Source: Anaerolineae bacterium (GTDB taxonomy: Bacteria > Chloroflexota > Anaerolineae > J036 > Brachytrichaceae). Taken from it: a DNA stretch of 38,373 bases. Shown one piece after another: positions 29,937 to 38,285 of the stretch. The stretch lies in contig CANJQH010000029.1 in assembly GCA_947476335.1 (NCBI GenBank), positions 1 to 38,373 of the forward strand, in the 5' to 3' direction. Position numbers and translations under genes: made by a program. Every line of letters begins with the position of its first letter. Within the stretch, counting starts at the first letter, position 1. Below the pieces are notes generated by a model. The model made no database searches and was not told the origin of the DNA. It worked only from the letters and a program-made list of their open reading frames with translations.

Positions 29937-31507
29937 ACCGAATACGGGCGTTTATTTTCTGTGTAATGACCTTCGGACTACTTACGGCCGCGCATGCGCA
30001 TGCGCGCGTGCGCATTGACGGAGACGCTGTATTTCTGCCGCCGACGCATATCGGCGTGCGCGTGATGCGTCTGACTGCGAACGGCGCAAACAGTGGCGTG
30101 CTGTGTGAAGTGAGTCCGGACGAAAAATCCTTCGGCTGTGGAGCGGCGGGTTATCCGTTCGCTGTGAATCCAGTTACTGTTACGATCGAATCCGAATACC
30201 TGCTGAACGTGGTTCCGCAGGAAATGCCGATCGGGTTTTCGGTGATTGCGCTCGAAGCACAAGCTGCGGCTGCGCGAAGTTTTACGTACTGGTACGCACG
30301 CCGTGGCACGCTGATCAACAACTCGATTTCGTATCAGGCGTTTATCCCCGGCAAGTTTGCTGCCTTGTCTAATGTGACGCCGGATCATGCGGATGATCCA
30401 TGTAGGAGCGGAAATCTTGGAATACGGCAGGCCAAGCTTTGTGGGGCGATGAAGAATCCGCGTTACATGACGCGCGCGGACAGCGACATTCCCGTGTTTG
30501 CACAGTATTCGGCGGATTGGCCGAATCGCACGGTGACGAATGAATATCACAAAGCACTGCGAGCCGTCGATGATCCGGTCAGCAACACGACGAACGGCGC
30601 CTGCATTTCCGATGGCACAGGCAGCCATGGCCATGGCATGTCGCAGAATGGCGCGAATCGCTGGGTGCGCGGGTTCCAGTGCGCCTATTCTGCGCGTGCG
30701 CCGTGGAGTGTGAAATGGGAAACGGCGGACCAGATTCTTTTTCACTATTACACAGGAATTCACTTGCGGGCTGCGACGCAGCCGCAGGCTGAAGCTGGTT
30801 TTCTGCAGCGACTGCTTGCCTTGTTCAGCAGCAGCGGCGCCGTAAAACCTGGTGATGTCGTTTCGCCGGACTGGCGCTGGAACCCACTGCGCATCGATGG
30901 CGTACCGAGCGAAATTGCCGCCGGGACGCCGCTCGCGCTGAATGTGCAGCTGCAGAACACCGGCGTCTACACATGGACGTGCACCGATGCGAGCGGATGT
31001 TTTTCGCTCGGCTATGTGTGGAGTGATGCAGCAGGGCAGGTGTTTACATCGACTGCCTGGGCGTCGCTGCCGTGTACTGTGGCGCCAGGCGATCCGTCTG
31101 TGCAGACGCAGCTGAAGATCGCCGATACCCCGACTGGGCCGGCTGGAATTTACACACTCACGCTCGATGTGCGCGCGAATACCGCCGACGGAAACCTGGT
31201 CTGGTTCTCTGAACAGGGCTGGCTGGCATACAGTATTCCGATTACGCTGACCGCGTCGGCGGGGATCGAAGGCCATCTTCCGTCGGCCGGCGCCGTGGCC
31301 GCCGGCACGCCGGCTGCGTTCGTCCCCTTTGTCGGTTCACAGCCGATGATTTCGACGCCTGAAACAGGCACGACGCCTGAAACAGGCACGACGCCTGAAA
31401 CAGGCACGACGCCTGAAACAGGCACGACGCCTGAAACAGGCGCGACGCCTGAAACGACGATCATGCCCACACAGCCGCCGGCGCTGAATATTCGCTGCAC
31501 GCCGTAG
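29933..31507 (+). CDS. Secreted SpoIID/LytB-domain protein with Ser/Thr-Pro-Glu repeat tail
   Basis: 524 aa. Signal peptide about 1-22 (MNRIRAFIFCVMTFGLLTAAHA). The SpoIID domain (~80-270) has EYLLNVVPQEMPIGFSVIALEAQAAAARSF with the catalytic-type E97, and the GSHGHGMSQNGANRW motif (about 230-244). SpoIID homologues are lytic transglycosylases acting on peptidoglycan glycan strands stripped of stem peptides. Residues ~305-440 form an Ig/CARDB-like beta domain. The tail (475-504) is five TPETG(T/A) units. ATG 29933 is supported by GGGAGG at 29917-29922 and by the ATGA overlap with the propeller gene. No sporulation genes are visible, so a role in wall remodelling or division is more likely. 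Confidence 0.85.
   Translation: MNRIRAFIFCVMTFGLLTAAHAHARVRIDGDAVFLPPTHIGVRVMRLTANGANSGVLCEVSPDEKSFGCGAAGYPFAVNPVTVTIESEYLLNVVPQEMPIGFSVIALEAQAAAARSFTYWYARRGTLINNSISYQAFIPGKFAALSNVTPDHADDPCRSGNLGIRQAKLCGAMKNPRYMTRADSDIPVFAQYSADWPNRTVTNEYHKALRAVDDPVSNTTNGACISDGTGSHGHGMSQNGANRWVRGFQCAYSARAPWSVKWETADQILFHYYTGIHLRAATQPQAEAGFLQRLLALFSSSGAVKPGDVVSPDWRWNPLRIDGVPSEIAAGTPLALNVQLQNTGVYTWTCTDASGCFSLGYVWSDAAGQVFTSTAWASLPCTVAPGDPSVQTQLKIADTPTGPAGIYTLTLDVRANTADGNLVWFSEQGWLAYSIPITLTASAGIEGHLPSAGAVAAGTPAAFVPFVGSQPMISTPETGTTPETGTTPETGTTPETGTTPETGATPETTIMPTQPPALNIRCTP
31355..31444 (+). repeat. 18-bp in-frame tandem repeat, five copies
   Basis: ACGCCTGAAACAGGCACG repeated five times in the 3' part of the SpoIID-domain gene, encoding Thr-Pro-Glu-Thr-Gly-Thr (last unit ending Ala). 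Each unit holds a small palindrome GCCTG-AAA-CAGGC. Such a repeat is prone to copy-number change by slippage, altering the length of the exposed tail. Confidence 0.9.
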
Positions 31508-31517
31508 TGCGCTGGTG

Positions 31518-31991
31518 TCACACGGTCAGGTCGCGCAGGTCGGCCGAAGTTGCGCGCGCGACCGCCTGCAGATCCTGCGGCCGGAGCAGCATCTGCAGGC
31601 CGCGCAGTCCGGCGCTGACGCTGATGCGTTCGTGCTGAAAGGCTGACTCATCGATGAAGACGGGCAGCGCCTTCTTGCCGCCGAGTGGCGAGCATCCACC
31701 TTTTAGGTAGCCGGTCACGCGAAAGAGGTCGTCCACGTCGATCATGGCGCAGCGTTTGTCGCCCATGGCTTTTGCAAGTTTGCTCAGGCTGAGTTGTGCG
31801 TCGCCTGGAACAAGTGCCATGACCATGCCGCGGCGTTCGCCCTCCGCCACGAGCGTTTTGAACAGCACGTTGAGCGGCAGACCGAGCCGTTCGGAGGTTT
31901 CTTCGACGGTGAATTCGACGGCCGCGAATTCACGCAGTTCGTAGACAATATGTGCGCGTTCGAGGATGTCGATGGCGCGGGTGCGTTTCAT
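31518..31991 (-). CDS. ybaK: YbaK/EbsC-family Cys-tRNA(Pro)/Cys-tRNA(Cys) deacylase
   Basis: 157 aa from ATG 31991. The YbaK family hydrolyses mischarged Cys-tRNA(Pro) in trans after prolyl-tRNA synthetase errors. Conserved K45 in VLFKTLV and the loop GYLKGGCSPLGGKKALP (94-110) are present, and the length is typical (~155-160). The frame runs upstream to 32027, overlapping the divergent ABC gene. ATG 31991 is preferred because a GATACT hexamer lies 10 nt before it and it begins the conserved N-terminus. Confidence 0.9.
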   Translation of the reverse strand: MKRTRAIDILERAHIVYELREFAAVEFTVEETSERLGLPLNVLFKTLVAEGERRGMVMALVPGDAQLSLSKLAKAMGDKRCAMIDVDDLFRVTGYLKGGCSPLGGKKALPVFIDESAFQHERISVSAGLRGLQMLLRPQDLQAVARATSADLRDLTV

Positions 31992-32001
31992 GAGGGTTTC
32001 G

Positions 32002-32007
32002 AGTATC
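32002..32007 (-). promoter_or_regulatory. -10 hexamer GATACT for ybaK
   Basis: On the minus strand GATACT lies 10 nt before ATG 31991. It overlaps the likely -10 of the divergent ABC operon (32004-32009), so the two promoters would compete. Confidence 0.4.
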
Positions 32008-32009
32008 CT
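32004..32009 (+). promoter_or_regulatory. -10-like hexamer TATCCT for the ABC exporter operon
   Basis: TATCCT lies 8 nt before an in-frame TTG (32018). If used, it gives a leaderless transcript; otherwise translation may begin at GTG 32063. Confidence 0.35.
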
Positions 32010-32017
32010 ACGCATTC

Positions 32018-33853
32018 TTGTCTGCACCCTCGGAATCGAGTGCAGGCCTTAGGCGGAAAAACGTGGCAATTGCCCTACAAGACAACACAAGAAACGAAGT
32101 CGCCGAATTCTCCGTGGCGCGCGATTGGCACTCTGATCGTCGCAGCCCTGTGCGCTGGCTGTTCTCGCATGTGTGGCATCACCGGTTGCACACTCTCGGT
32201 ATCTTGCTCGGATCGCTCGGCAATGCGCTGGGGGGTGCGATCATGCCGCTGCTGATCGGTCAGGCGTTCAATAGTGTGAACAATGGCAAGGCCGACACGC
32301 ATTCATTGTTGATCGCTGCACTGGAAATTCTTGCGTCGCAGCTGGTGCGCTCCATGTTGCAGATGTGGCGCAACTTTTCATCGGAAATCATTGGCCAGCG
32401 TATCGAGCGTGATGTGCGCGCTGAATTGTATGCAAGCCTGATCGGCAAGAGCATGGCCTTCCACGATCGGCAGCGCATCGGCGATGTCATGGCGCGTGCC
32501 ACCAATGATGTGCGCGAGGTCAACTTCTTCATGAATCCGGGTCTGAACATGGTGCTGGGTTCGGGCGCCTTTTTGATCTTCCCGGTAATTTTCGGTGCTC
32601 GCATTACGCCGCAGCTGGCCATCATTCCACTGCTCTATGTGGTTTTTTATGTGCTGGCGGTGCAACGATTTTTGAATCGTCTGGCGCCGGCCACCGAAGA
32701 AGTGCGCCGTCAGTTCGGTGCGATGAACTCGACTTTGGCTGAATCGATCGAAGGTGTGGAGACTGTGAAGGGCGCTGCCCAGGAGAAGCGTGAGATCGGT
32801 CGCTTCACTGCTGCAGTTTCGCGCTGGCGTGAAGCCAGCGTTCGTCAAGGTGATGTCGAAGCGGTTTATCTGCCCGGCCTCGTGCTTGGTGTGACGCTTG
32901 CGCTTGGTGTGGCGCACAGTCTGCTGTTGTACATGAATGGAACGATCAACGTCGGCGACGTCGTTGCGTTCAGTGGCTTGTTGATCTCACTGCGCTTCCC
33001 GACGTTTGCTACGCAGTTCGCGTATCCGCAGGTTTCGTCTGGCGTGGCATCGGCGCGGCGCATTCTCGAGATGATGAACGCCGAGACGCTGCTCGATCAG
33101 AACAAAGGCGGTCACGCCGAGCCGATGCGTGGCGACGTCGAATTCACCGACGTCACTTTTGGCTACGGCGGAAAAGATGATGCGCGCCCAGCGCTGCGCG
33201 GCGTCACGTTGAATGTGAAGGCCGGGCAGACTGTCGCCATCGTCGGCCAGACTGGTTCTGGCAAGAGCACGCTCACAAAGCTTATCAATCGTATTTACGA
33301 TGCTGACGGGGGTGTGATTCGTGTCGATGGCGTTGATGTGCGCCAATGGGATTTGTCGGCGCTGCGTCGACAGATCAGTTACATTGAGCAGGACATTTTC
33401 CTGTTCTCTCGCACCGTCGCGGAAAACATTGCGTTCGGTGCGCCCGGCGCAACACGCGAGCAGATCGAACGCGCCGCACACGCGGCGCAGGCGCATGATT
33501 TCATTTCGGGATTCAAGGATGGCTACGACACGATCGTCGGCGAACGCGGCGTGACGCTGTCGGGCGGTCAGCGCCAGCGCCTGGCCATCGCGCGTGCGTT
33601 CCTCACGGACCCGCGAATTCTGATTCTCGACGACAGCACGAGTGCCATCGACAGCGCGACCGAAGATGAAATTCAGCGCGCGATGTTCGAAATCGCACAG
33701 GGCCGCACCACCTTCGTCATCACGCATCGCCTCTCCCAGATTCGCTGGGCGGATGTGATCGTGGTGCTGCGACAGGGGCGCGTCGAAGCCGTTGGCAGCC
33801 ACGAGGAATTACTCGTGCAGTCGAAGGCATATGCACAGATTTTCGGGAGTTAG
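32018..33853 (+). CDS. ABC exporter half-transporter, degenerate-site subunit
   Basis: 611 aa if begun at TTG 32018 (596 aa from GTG 32063). N-terminal six-helix export domain, C-terminal ATPase domain: Walker A GQTGSGKST (about 409-417), signature LSGGQRQR, Walker B ILILDD followed by STSAID, H-loop TFVITHRLS. The residue after the Walker B Asp is Asp, not the catalytic Glu, while its own signature is canonical. This is the pattern of the non-consensus subunit in heterodimeric exporters such as TM287/288 or BmrCD. Its stop directly abuts the ATG of the partner gene. Substrate unknown: drugs, lipids or peptides are all possible. Confidence 0.85.
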   Translation: MSAPSESSAGLRRKNVAIALQDNTRNEVAEFSVARDWHSDRRSPVRWLFSHVWHHRLHTLGILLGSLGNALGGAIMPLLIGQAFNSVNNGKADTHSLLIAALEILASQLVRSMLQMWRNFSSEIIGQRIERDVRAELYASLIGKSMAFHDRQRIGDVMARATNDVREVNFFMNPGLNMVLGSGAFLIFPVIFGARITPQLAIIPLLYVVFYVLAVQRFLNRLAPATEEVRRQFGAMNSTLAESIEGVETVKGAAQEKREIGRFTAAVSRWREASVRQGDVEAVYLPGLVLGVTLALGVAHSLLLYMNGTINVGDVVAFSGLLISLRFPTFATQFAYPQVSSGVASARRILEMMNAETLLDQNKGGHAEPMRGDVEFTDVTFGYGGKDDARPALRGVTLNVKAGQTVAIVGQTGSGKSTLTKLINRIYDADGGVIRVDGVDVRQWDLSALRRQISYIEQDIFLFSRTVAENIAFGAPGATREQIERAAHAAQAHDFISGFKDGYDTIVGERGVTLSGGQRQRLAIARAFLTDPRILILDDSTSAIDSATEDEIQRAMFEIAQGRTTFVITHRLSQIRWADVIVVLRQGRVEAVGSHEELLVQSKAYAQIFGS

Positions 33854-35689
33854 ATGTTCAACGGACTTGCTACTGAACGCTACGATCGGCAATACAGCGA
33901 CCGCCAGCTGATCGATCGCATTGCGCGCTATTTCATCCCGCAGAAGGCCCTGATGGGCCGACTTTCTGTTATCGTGCTGATCGTCACCGCACTCGGCCTT
34001 GCCGAACCACTGCTCATGTCGCAGGGTGTGCAGTGGGCGACGAAGCAGGTATCGCTGCCCATCGTAATGTTGCTGGCGCTGATCCTGCTTGCTGCCGAAG
34101 TGTTGACGTGGATGTTCAACCGTCTGCGCCGCCGCGCTGCCGGCCGCCTGATCGCCGAGATCGTCGGCCGCCTGCGCACTGACGCGTTTGCCGCCACGAT
34201 CAGCCACGACATGGCTTTTTTCGATGAGTTTCAATCCGGCAAAATCATCAGCCGCATCACCAGCGATACGCAGGAACTTGCGCAGGTGACTACGCTGATC
34301 TTCGACCTCGTCAGCCAGTTCACGACGCTGATCGTGCTCGTCGTGGTGCTCGCGCGCATCTCGCCGCTGCTGACGGCCGTGTTGCTTTCGATGACGCCCG
34401 TCGTCATCGCGTTCGGCTATGGTTTTCGTCGCATCGCGCGCACCGTGACGCGCGGTGGTTTTAAGGTGCTGGCTGAAGTGAATGCGGCCATTCAGGAAGC
34501 CGTTGCCGGTATGCGCGTGGCAAAAAACTTTCGTCAGGAGCATTCGATTTTCGAGCGCTTCACCGAAATCAACGGCCGTGCGTACAAAGTGAATGTGCGA
34601 CGCGGCGTCACGATCGCCACAGTGTTTCCTGCGATGAACGCGCTGAGCGGCGCCGGCACTGCGGTCATGACGTACTTTGGTGGCGTGGCCGTGCTCGGCG
34701 GCGGCATCGGCGTTGGCGCGTGGTACTTGTTTATCGTCAGCCTCGACCAGTTCTGGTTTCCGATGACGAATATCGCTTCGTTCTGGAGCACGATTCAGAA
34801 CGGCCTCAGCGCATGCGAGCGCATCTTCGCGCTCATTGACGCTGAGCCGAATGTGCGCCAGCTGCCGGCCCCGGCATCGGCACCAGTGTCGGACGAAATC
34901 GTGCCTCTGCGCGGCCGCGTTGAGTTTGAAAAAGTGTCGTTTCGCTACAACACACAGCAGCAGGTGCTGCAGGACTTCTCGCTGAAAATTGAGCCGGGTG
35001 AATCCGTCGCGCTCGTCGGCCATACCGGCGCCGGCAAGAGCAGCATCATTAAGCTCATCACGCGATTCTACGAATTTCAGGAAGGCCGCATCCTCATTGA
35101 TGATCGCGACCTGCGCAGCTACGACTTGTCCACGTACCGCCGGCATCTCGGCCTTGTGTCGCAGTCGCCGTTTCTGTTCAGCGACACCGTGCTGAACAAT
35201 ATTCGTTACGCAGTGCCGGAGATGTCGGAAGCCGAAGTCGAGCGCATTGCGCGCCACATCGGCGACGGCGAATGGGTTGATGCGCTGCCCAACGGTCTGC
35301 ACACGCAAGTGGGTGAGCGTGGTGGTCAGTTGTCACTCGGCCAGCGTCAGCTTGTCGCGCTGACGCGCGTGCTTGCGCAACAGCCGGCGATCTTCATCCT
35401 TGACGAAGCCACCGCCAGCATCGATCCCTTCACCGAGCGGCAAATCCAGGATGCGCTCAAGCAAATTCTCGCTGGCAGTACGTCGATTCTGATTGCGCAC
35501 CGCCTCAGCACGGTGAAGGCCGCCGATCGAATTCTCGTGCTGCAGCAGGGCGCCGTGATCGAGGAAGGCAGCCACGACGCACTCATGTCGCGCGGTGGAC
35601 ACTACGCGTCGCTGTACGACACGTACTTCCGCCATCAGTCGGCCGACTTCAACGCCGAGCTGTTCCAGTCGCGGGCCGTGGTGCGGTGA
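33854..35689 (+). CDS. ABC exporter half-transporter, consensus-Walker subunit
   Basis: 611 aa. Six-helix export domain then ATPase: Walker A GHTGAGKSS (about 388-396), signature LSLGQRQL (deviating from LSGGQ), Walker B IFILDEATASID with the catalytic Glu, and H-loop SILIAHRLST. Paired with the upstream subunit, its Walker site faces the canonical LSGGQ and is the active site, whereas its LSLGQ faces the partner's Asp-containing site. The ATG follows the partner's stop with no gap. A 13-bp hairpin after the gene is the probable terminator. Confidence 0.88.
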   Translation: MFNGLATERYDRQYSDRQLIDRIARYFIPQKALMGRLSVIVLIVTALGLAEPLLMSQGVQWATKQVSLPIVMLLALILLAAEVLTWMFNRLRRRAAGRLIAEIVGRLRTDAFAATISHDMAFFDEFQSGKIISRITSDTQELAQVTTLIFDLVSQFTTLIVLVVVLARISPLLTAVLLSMTPVVIAFGYGFRRIARTVTRGGFKVLAEVNAAIQEAVAGMRVAKNFRQEHSIFERFTEINGRAYKVNVRRGVTIATVFPAMNALSGAGTAVMTYFGGVAVLGGGIGVGAWYLFIVSLDQFWFPMTNIASFWSTIQNGLSACERIFALIDAEPNVRQLPAPASAPVSDEIVPLRGRVEFEKVSFRYNTQQQVLQDFSLKIEPGESVALVGHTGAGKSSIIKLITRFYEFQEGRILIDDRDLRSYDLSTYRRHLGLVSQSPFLFSDTVLNNIRYAVPEMSEAEVERIARHIGDGEWVDALPNGLHTQVGERGGQLSLGQRQLVALTRVLAQQPAIFILDEATASIDPFTERQIQDALKQILAGSTSILIAHRLSTVKAADRILVLQQGAVIEEGSHDALMSRGGHYASLYDTYFRHQSADFNAELFQSRAVVR

Positions 35690-35697
35690 GTTGAGGA

Positions 35698-35732
35698 GAC
35701 GACGGACGACGACTCATCGGTCGTCCGTCGTC
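35698..35732. terminator. Hairpin between convergent ABC exporter and nucleoside hydrolase genes
   Basis: GACGACGGACGAC (35698-35710) pairs perfectly with GTCGTCCGTCGTC (35720-35732) across a 9-nt loop. A CCGTCGT iteration continues to about 35746 and allows register-shifted pairing. There is no U-tract on the plus strand, so it is not a textbook intrinsic terminator, but its place between converging genes suits a bidirectional one. Confidence 0.55.
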
Positions 35733-35744
35733 CGTCGTCCGTCG

Positions 35745-36632
35745 TCAGTCTTCGAATACCCCGAAATACGCTTCGAAGAATCGATCGGCATTGACGCTGA
35801 CGGCAGCTTCGTGCTTGCCATTGGGCGTCGCCTCCCAGAAAGTGCGGGCGTGGTCCTCGCCGGCGGAAAGTTCGACGCGCACGTCGCCGTGTTCGAACGC
35901 ACACTGCGCCGGATCGAAAATCGTCACGGCTGCGAGCGGGTCGTGGAAGATGATGCGATCCGGTACCTGGCGGAACCAGACTTCGGCGAAATCGAGTACC
36001 GGGCGCAGCAGTGCGTGGCGGCTGAAGCGTTCGGTGACCGCTGCTGCATCGAGCCATACCTGCGTGGTGATCTCGAGCCCGATTGCGCGCACGGAGACGC
36101 CGCTCGTGTAGACCATACGGGCGGCTTCCGGATCGCAGAAGATATTCCACTCGTAGCGGCCGCCCTGCCAGTTCGGCGGCGGCGGCGTGCGGAAGTCGCC
36201 GCCCATGATGACGAACTGCTTGAGCAGAGACGGAATTTCCGGGTCGGTTTTGAAGAGCAGGGCGATGTTTGTCAACGGCCCGATGGCGAAGAGTGTGATT
36301 TCGCCGGGGTTTGCGCGGATGATGTGCCGCATGAATTCGATCGCTTCGCCGCGTGGGAAGTCTGTGCGATGCGGCCATGCACCGAGCTTCTCGGCCTGTG
36401 GCGCGAGCGGCTGGCGCGCCTCGATGATGAGCGGATCGGCTGCGCCTGGATAAATGGGCACCTCGTGCCCGGCAGCCATGCACAGCGCGCTGGCAATGCG
36501 CGCACGCAGTTCGGGCTGGCCGCTCACGGTGGTTATGCCGAGCAGCTCGCAGTCTGGCCGGGCGAGCAGGTAGGCGAGGCAGACGGCGTCGTCGATGTCC
36601 GAGCCGATGTCGGTGTCGAGCAGAAGTTTCAT
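35745..36632 (-). CDS. Inosine/uridine-preferring nucleoside hydrolase
   Basis: 295 aa. N-terminal Ca2+-binding signature [54 protein letters not shown] and [16 protein letters not shown] are all family motifs. The enzyme cleaves the N-glycosidic bond of ribonucleosides to base and ribose in salvage or scavenging. Size is slightly below the usual ~310-320 aa. Base preference cannot be told. A TATCAT hexamer lies 7 nt before ATG 36632, with no Shine-Dalgarno. Confidence 0.88.
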   Translation of the reverse strand: MKLLLDTDIGSDIDDAVCLAYLLARPDCELLGITTVSGQPELRARIASALCMAAGHEVPIYPGAADPLIIEARQPLAPQAEKLGAWPHRTDFPRGEAIEFMRHIIRANPGEITLFAIGPLTNIALLFKTDPEIPSLLKQFVIMGGDFRTPPPPNWQGGRYEWNIFCDPEAARMVYTSGVSVRAIGLEITTQVWLDAAAVTERFSRHALLRPVLDFAEVWFRQVPDRIIFHDPLAAVTIFDPAQCAFEHGDVRVELSAGEDHARTFWEATPNGKHEAAVSVNADRFFEAYFGVFED

Positions 36633-36639
36633 AGAGCCG

Positions 36640-36645
36640 ATGATA
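36640..36645 (-). promoter_or_regulatory. -10 hexamer TATCAT for the nucleoside hydrolase gene
   Basis: On the minus strand TATCAT lies 7 nt before ATG 36632. It is the mirror image of the TATCAT on the plus strand at 36653-36658, with only 7 bp between them. Confidence 0.45.
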
Positions 36646-36652
36646 TGCGCGC

Positions 36653-36658
36653 TATCAT
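36653..36658 (+). promoter_or_regulatory. -10 hexamer TATCAT for the GT39 gene
   Basis: TATCAT lies 12 nt before ATG 36671, implying a leader of only a few bases. Confidence 0.4.
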
Positions 36659-36670
36659 TTCGGCGCTGTC

Positions 36671-38161
36671 ATGCGACGAGACTCCCTCTTCCCCCGCTTT
36701 GTTTTGCTGCTTTTGTTCATTGGCGCATTTGCTTTACGCACGATCGGCATCGGCGTCGAAGGCCTGTGGCGTGATGAAGTCGACGCTGTGCGCTTCGCAC
36801 TGGAGCCGTTGCCGCAGGTGCTGGCACGCTTCACTGAGCCAGGTTTCAACGGACCGTTGTATCACCTGTTGCTGCGCGGCTGGCTGAACCTCGCTGGTGT
36901 GAATGATTTTGCGCTGCGTTATTTGTCCGTCGTATGTGGCATGGTGCTGGTGGCGCTCATGTTCGTCGTGGCGCGGCGTGTGCATGGCAATGGCATTTTC
37001 GCTGCGCTATTTGCAGCGGCATCGCCGGTTCTGGTGTGGTACTCCGGCGAAGGCAAGATGTACAGCATGCAGCCGCTTGTGCTGGCGCTGGCGCTTTATG
37101 CGCTGCTGCGCGCAGTCGGCATGGCTGGCATAGTCGGCGCACGACGCTGGTGGATTGTGTTTGTTGCGGCGACCCTTGTCTCGTTTGGGCTGCATATTTT
37201 GTCGCCTCTTTTTCTCGCCGTGGTCGTCGTCGCTGTGGTGTTCGGCGTGCGCCGCTGGGATCGCCGTGCGTTTGTGCTGATCGGTGTTTTAGGTGTGGTG
37301 CTGCTTCCGTTTGCGCCGTATGTTGTGGGCCGGGTGGGGCAGTTTCTTGCCGGTGGTGGTTCAGGCCATCCGGCGTATTCGCTGGCGGTGATCGTGCAGA
37401 CGTTGATGGCGAACTGGGTGGTTGGCCTCGATGCGGGTGCGCCGTTCGTGCCGAGTACGGCGCCGGAGTTTGTGATTCTGGCGGTGCGCTGGCTGGTGAT
37501 TGGGCTGTTTCTTGCGCTGGCGCTGTGGGGTGCGTTTGCTCCGCACGTGCGGCGTGCTGCCGTCGTCATTGCAGCATGGCTGTTGTTGCCGGCGTTGATT
37601 TTGTACCTCGTTTCTTTGCGTGTGCCACTGTTCGAGCCGCGCTACGTGCTGTGGAGTGCGCCTGCGCTTTATGTGCTTGCAGACATGGGGTTACAGCGGT
37701 TGTTGAAGGCTGGCTTGTCTGTTCGTGCAATTGCCTGTTGCAGTTTGCTGTTGACTGTGCTGTTGTTCGGCGGCGTGCTGGCGCAGCGTGTGCGCCCGAT
37801 TCGGCCGGCGGTGCGCGAGGCGGTGACGGAGATCGGGCGCGAGTTGCAGCCGGGCGACGGCGTGGTTTTTCAGATTCCGTACATGGTGTACAGCTTCGAC
37901 TACTACCTGCGCAACGATCCGCAGCGCGCGTACGCCACGTCGTACGACGGCCCATTCACCAATGCACAGACGGGCGAAGACGAAGTTGATGCACTGCTTG
38001 CGCCGATGCTCGATTTTCATACGCGCATCTGGCTGCTCGAATCTGAATCTGCGATGTGGGACGAGCGCGGCCTCACGCGCGCATGGTTCGACGCGCATGC
38101 GCATCTTGTACGGCGTGATGAACTGCGCGGTGCAACCGTGAGCTTATATGCGATCGAGTGA
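36671..38161 (+). CDS. GT39-family (PMT_2-like) membrane glycosyltransferase
   Basis: 496 aa with about ten hydrophobic segments. The first periplasmic loop holds the acidic motif GLWRDEVDAVRFAL typical of dolichyl/polyprenyl-phosphate mannosyl- or arabinosyl-transferases (GT-C fold). Then come FALRYLSVVCGMVLVALMFVVARR and VWYSGEGKMYSMQPL. The C-terminal ~110 residues are soluble and extracytoplasmic (PGDGVVFQIPYMVYSFDYYLRN). It probably glycosylates cell-envelope lipids or proteins. It is divergent from the nucleoside hydrolase gene with promoter hexamers only 7 bp apart. Confidence 0.8.
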   Translation: MRRDSLFPRFVLLLLFIGAFALRTIGIGVEGLWRDEVDAVRFALEPLPQVLARFTEPGFNGPLYHLLLRGWLNLAGVNDFALRYLSVVCGMVLVALMFVVARRVHGNGIFAALFAAASPVLVWYSGEGKMYSMQPLVLALALYALLRAVGMAGIVGARRWWIVFVAATLVSFGLHILSPLFLAVVVVAVVFGVRRWDRRAFVLIGVLGVVLLPFAPYVVGRVGQFLAGGGSGHPAYSLAVIVQTLMANWVVGLDAGAPFVPSTAPEFVILAVRWLVIGLFLALALWGAFAPHVRRAAVVIAAWLLLPALILYLVSLRVPLFEPRYVLWSAPALYVLADMGLQRLLKAGLSVRAIACCSLLLTVLLFGGVLAQRVRPIRPAVREAVTEIGRELQPGDGVVFQIPYMVYSFDYYLRNDPQRAYATSYDGPFTNAQTGEDEVDALLAPMLDFHTRIWLLESESAMWDERGLTRAWFDAHAHLVRRDELRGATVSLYAIE

Positions 38162-38177
38162 CGTACTTAAAGAAACA

Positions 38178-38285
38178 GTGAGTGCTCAAAATCTAATTGA
38201 TGAAACCCGCGAAACATGCCATCGCCCGCCCCCAAAGGGGCGGGCGATGGCATGTTTCGCGGATAGTATCTGTTTACCGGGTCAC
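38178..38285. mobile_element. Diverged palindromic element related to the 112-bp MITEs
   Basis: The core is a perfect 26-bp stem (38207-38232 with 38237-38262) around CAAA, beginning with the CGCGAAACA motif shared with the MITEs but continuing with a different, still fully paired GC-rich sequence. The left end reads GTGAGTGCTCAAAATC and aligns loosely with the B arm; the right end reads GTGACCCGGTAAACAG on the minus strand. No target duplication is evident. Confidence 0.7.

Noticed and set aside
29978-31276. 432-codon open frame on the minus strand
   Set aside because: Antisense to the SpoIID-domain gene, whose motifs and start signals are clear.
29933-31507. SpoIID domain as evidence for sporulation
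   Set aside because: SpoIID/LytB domains occur widely in non-sporulating bacteria and no other sporulation gene is present.
33809-35308. 499-codon open frame on the minus strand
   Set aside because: Antisense to the ABC exporter subunit; low-complexity His/Asp/Arg-rich translation, a by-product of GC-rich codon use.
1-38285. Repeated palindromic units considered as a CRISPR-like array
   Set aside because: Copies are thousands of bases apart, sit in different orientations, have target duplications and no unique spacers or cas genes.
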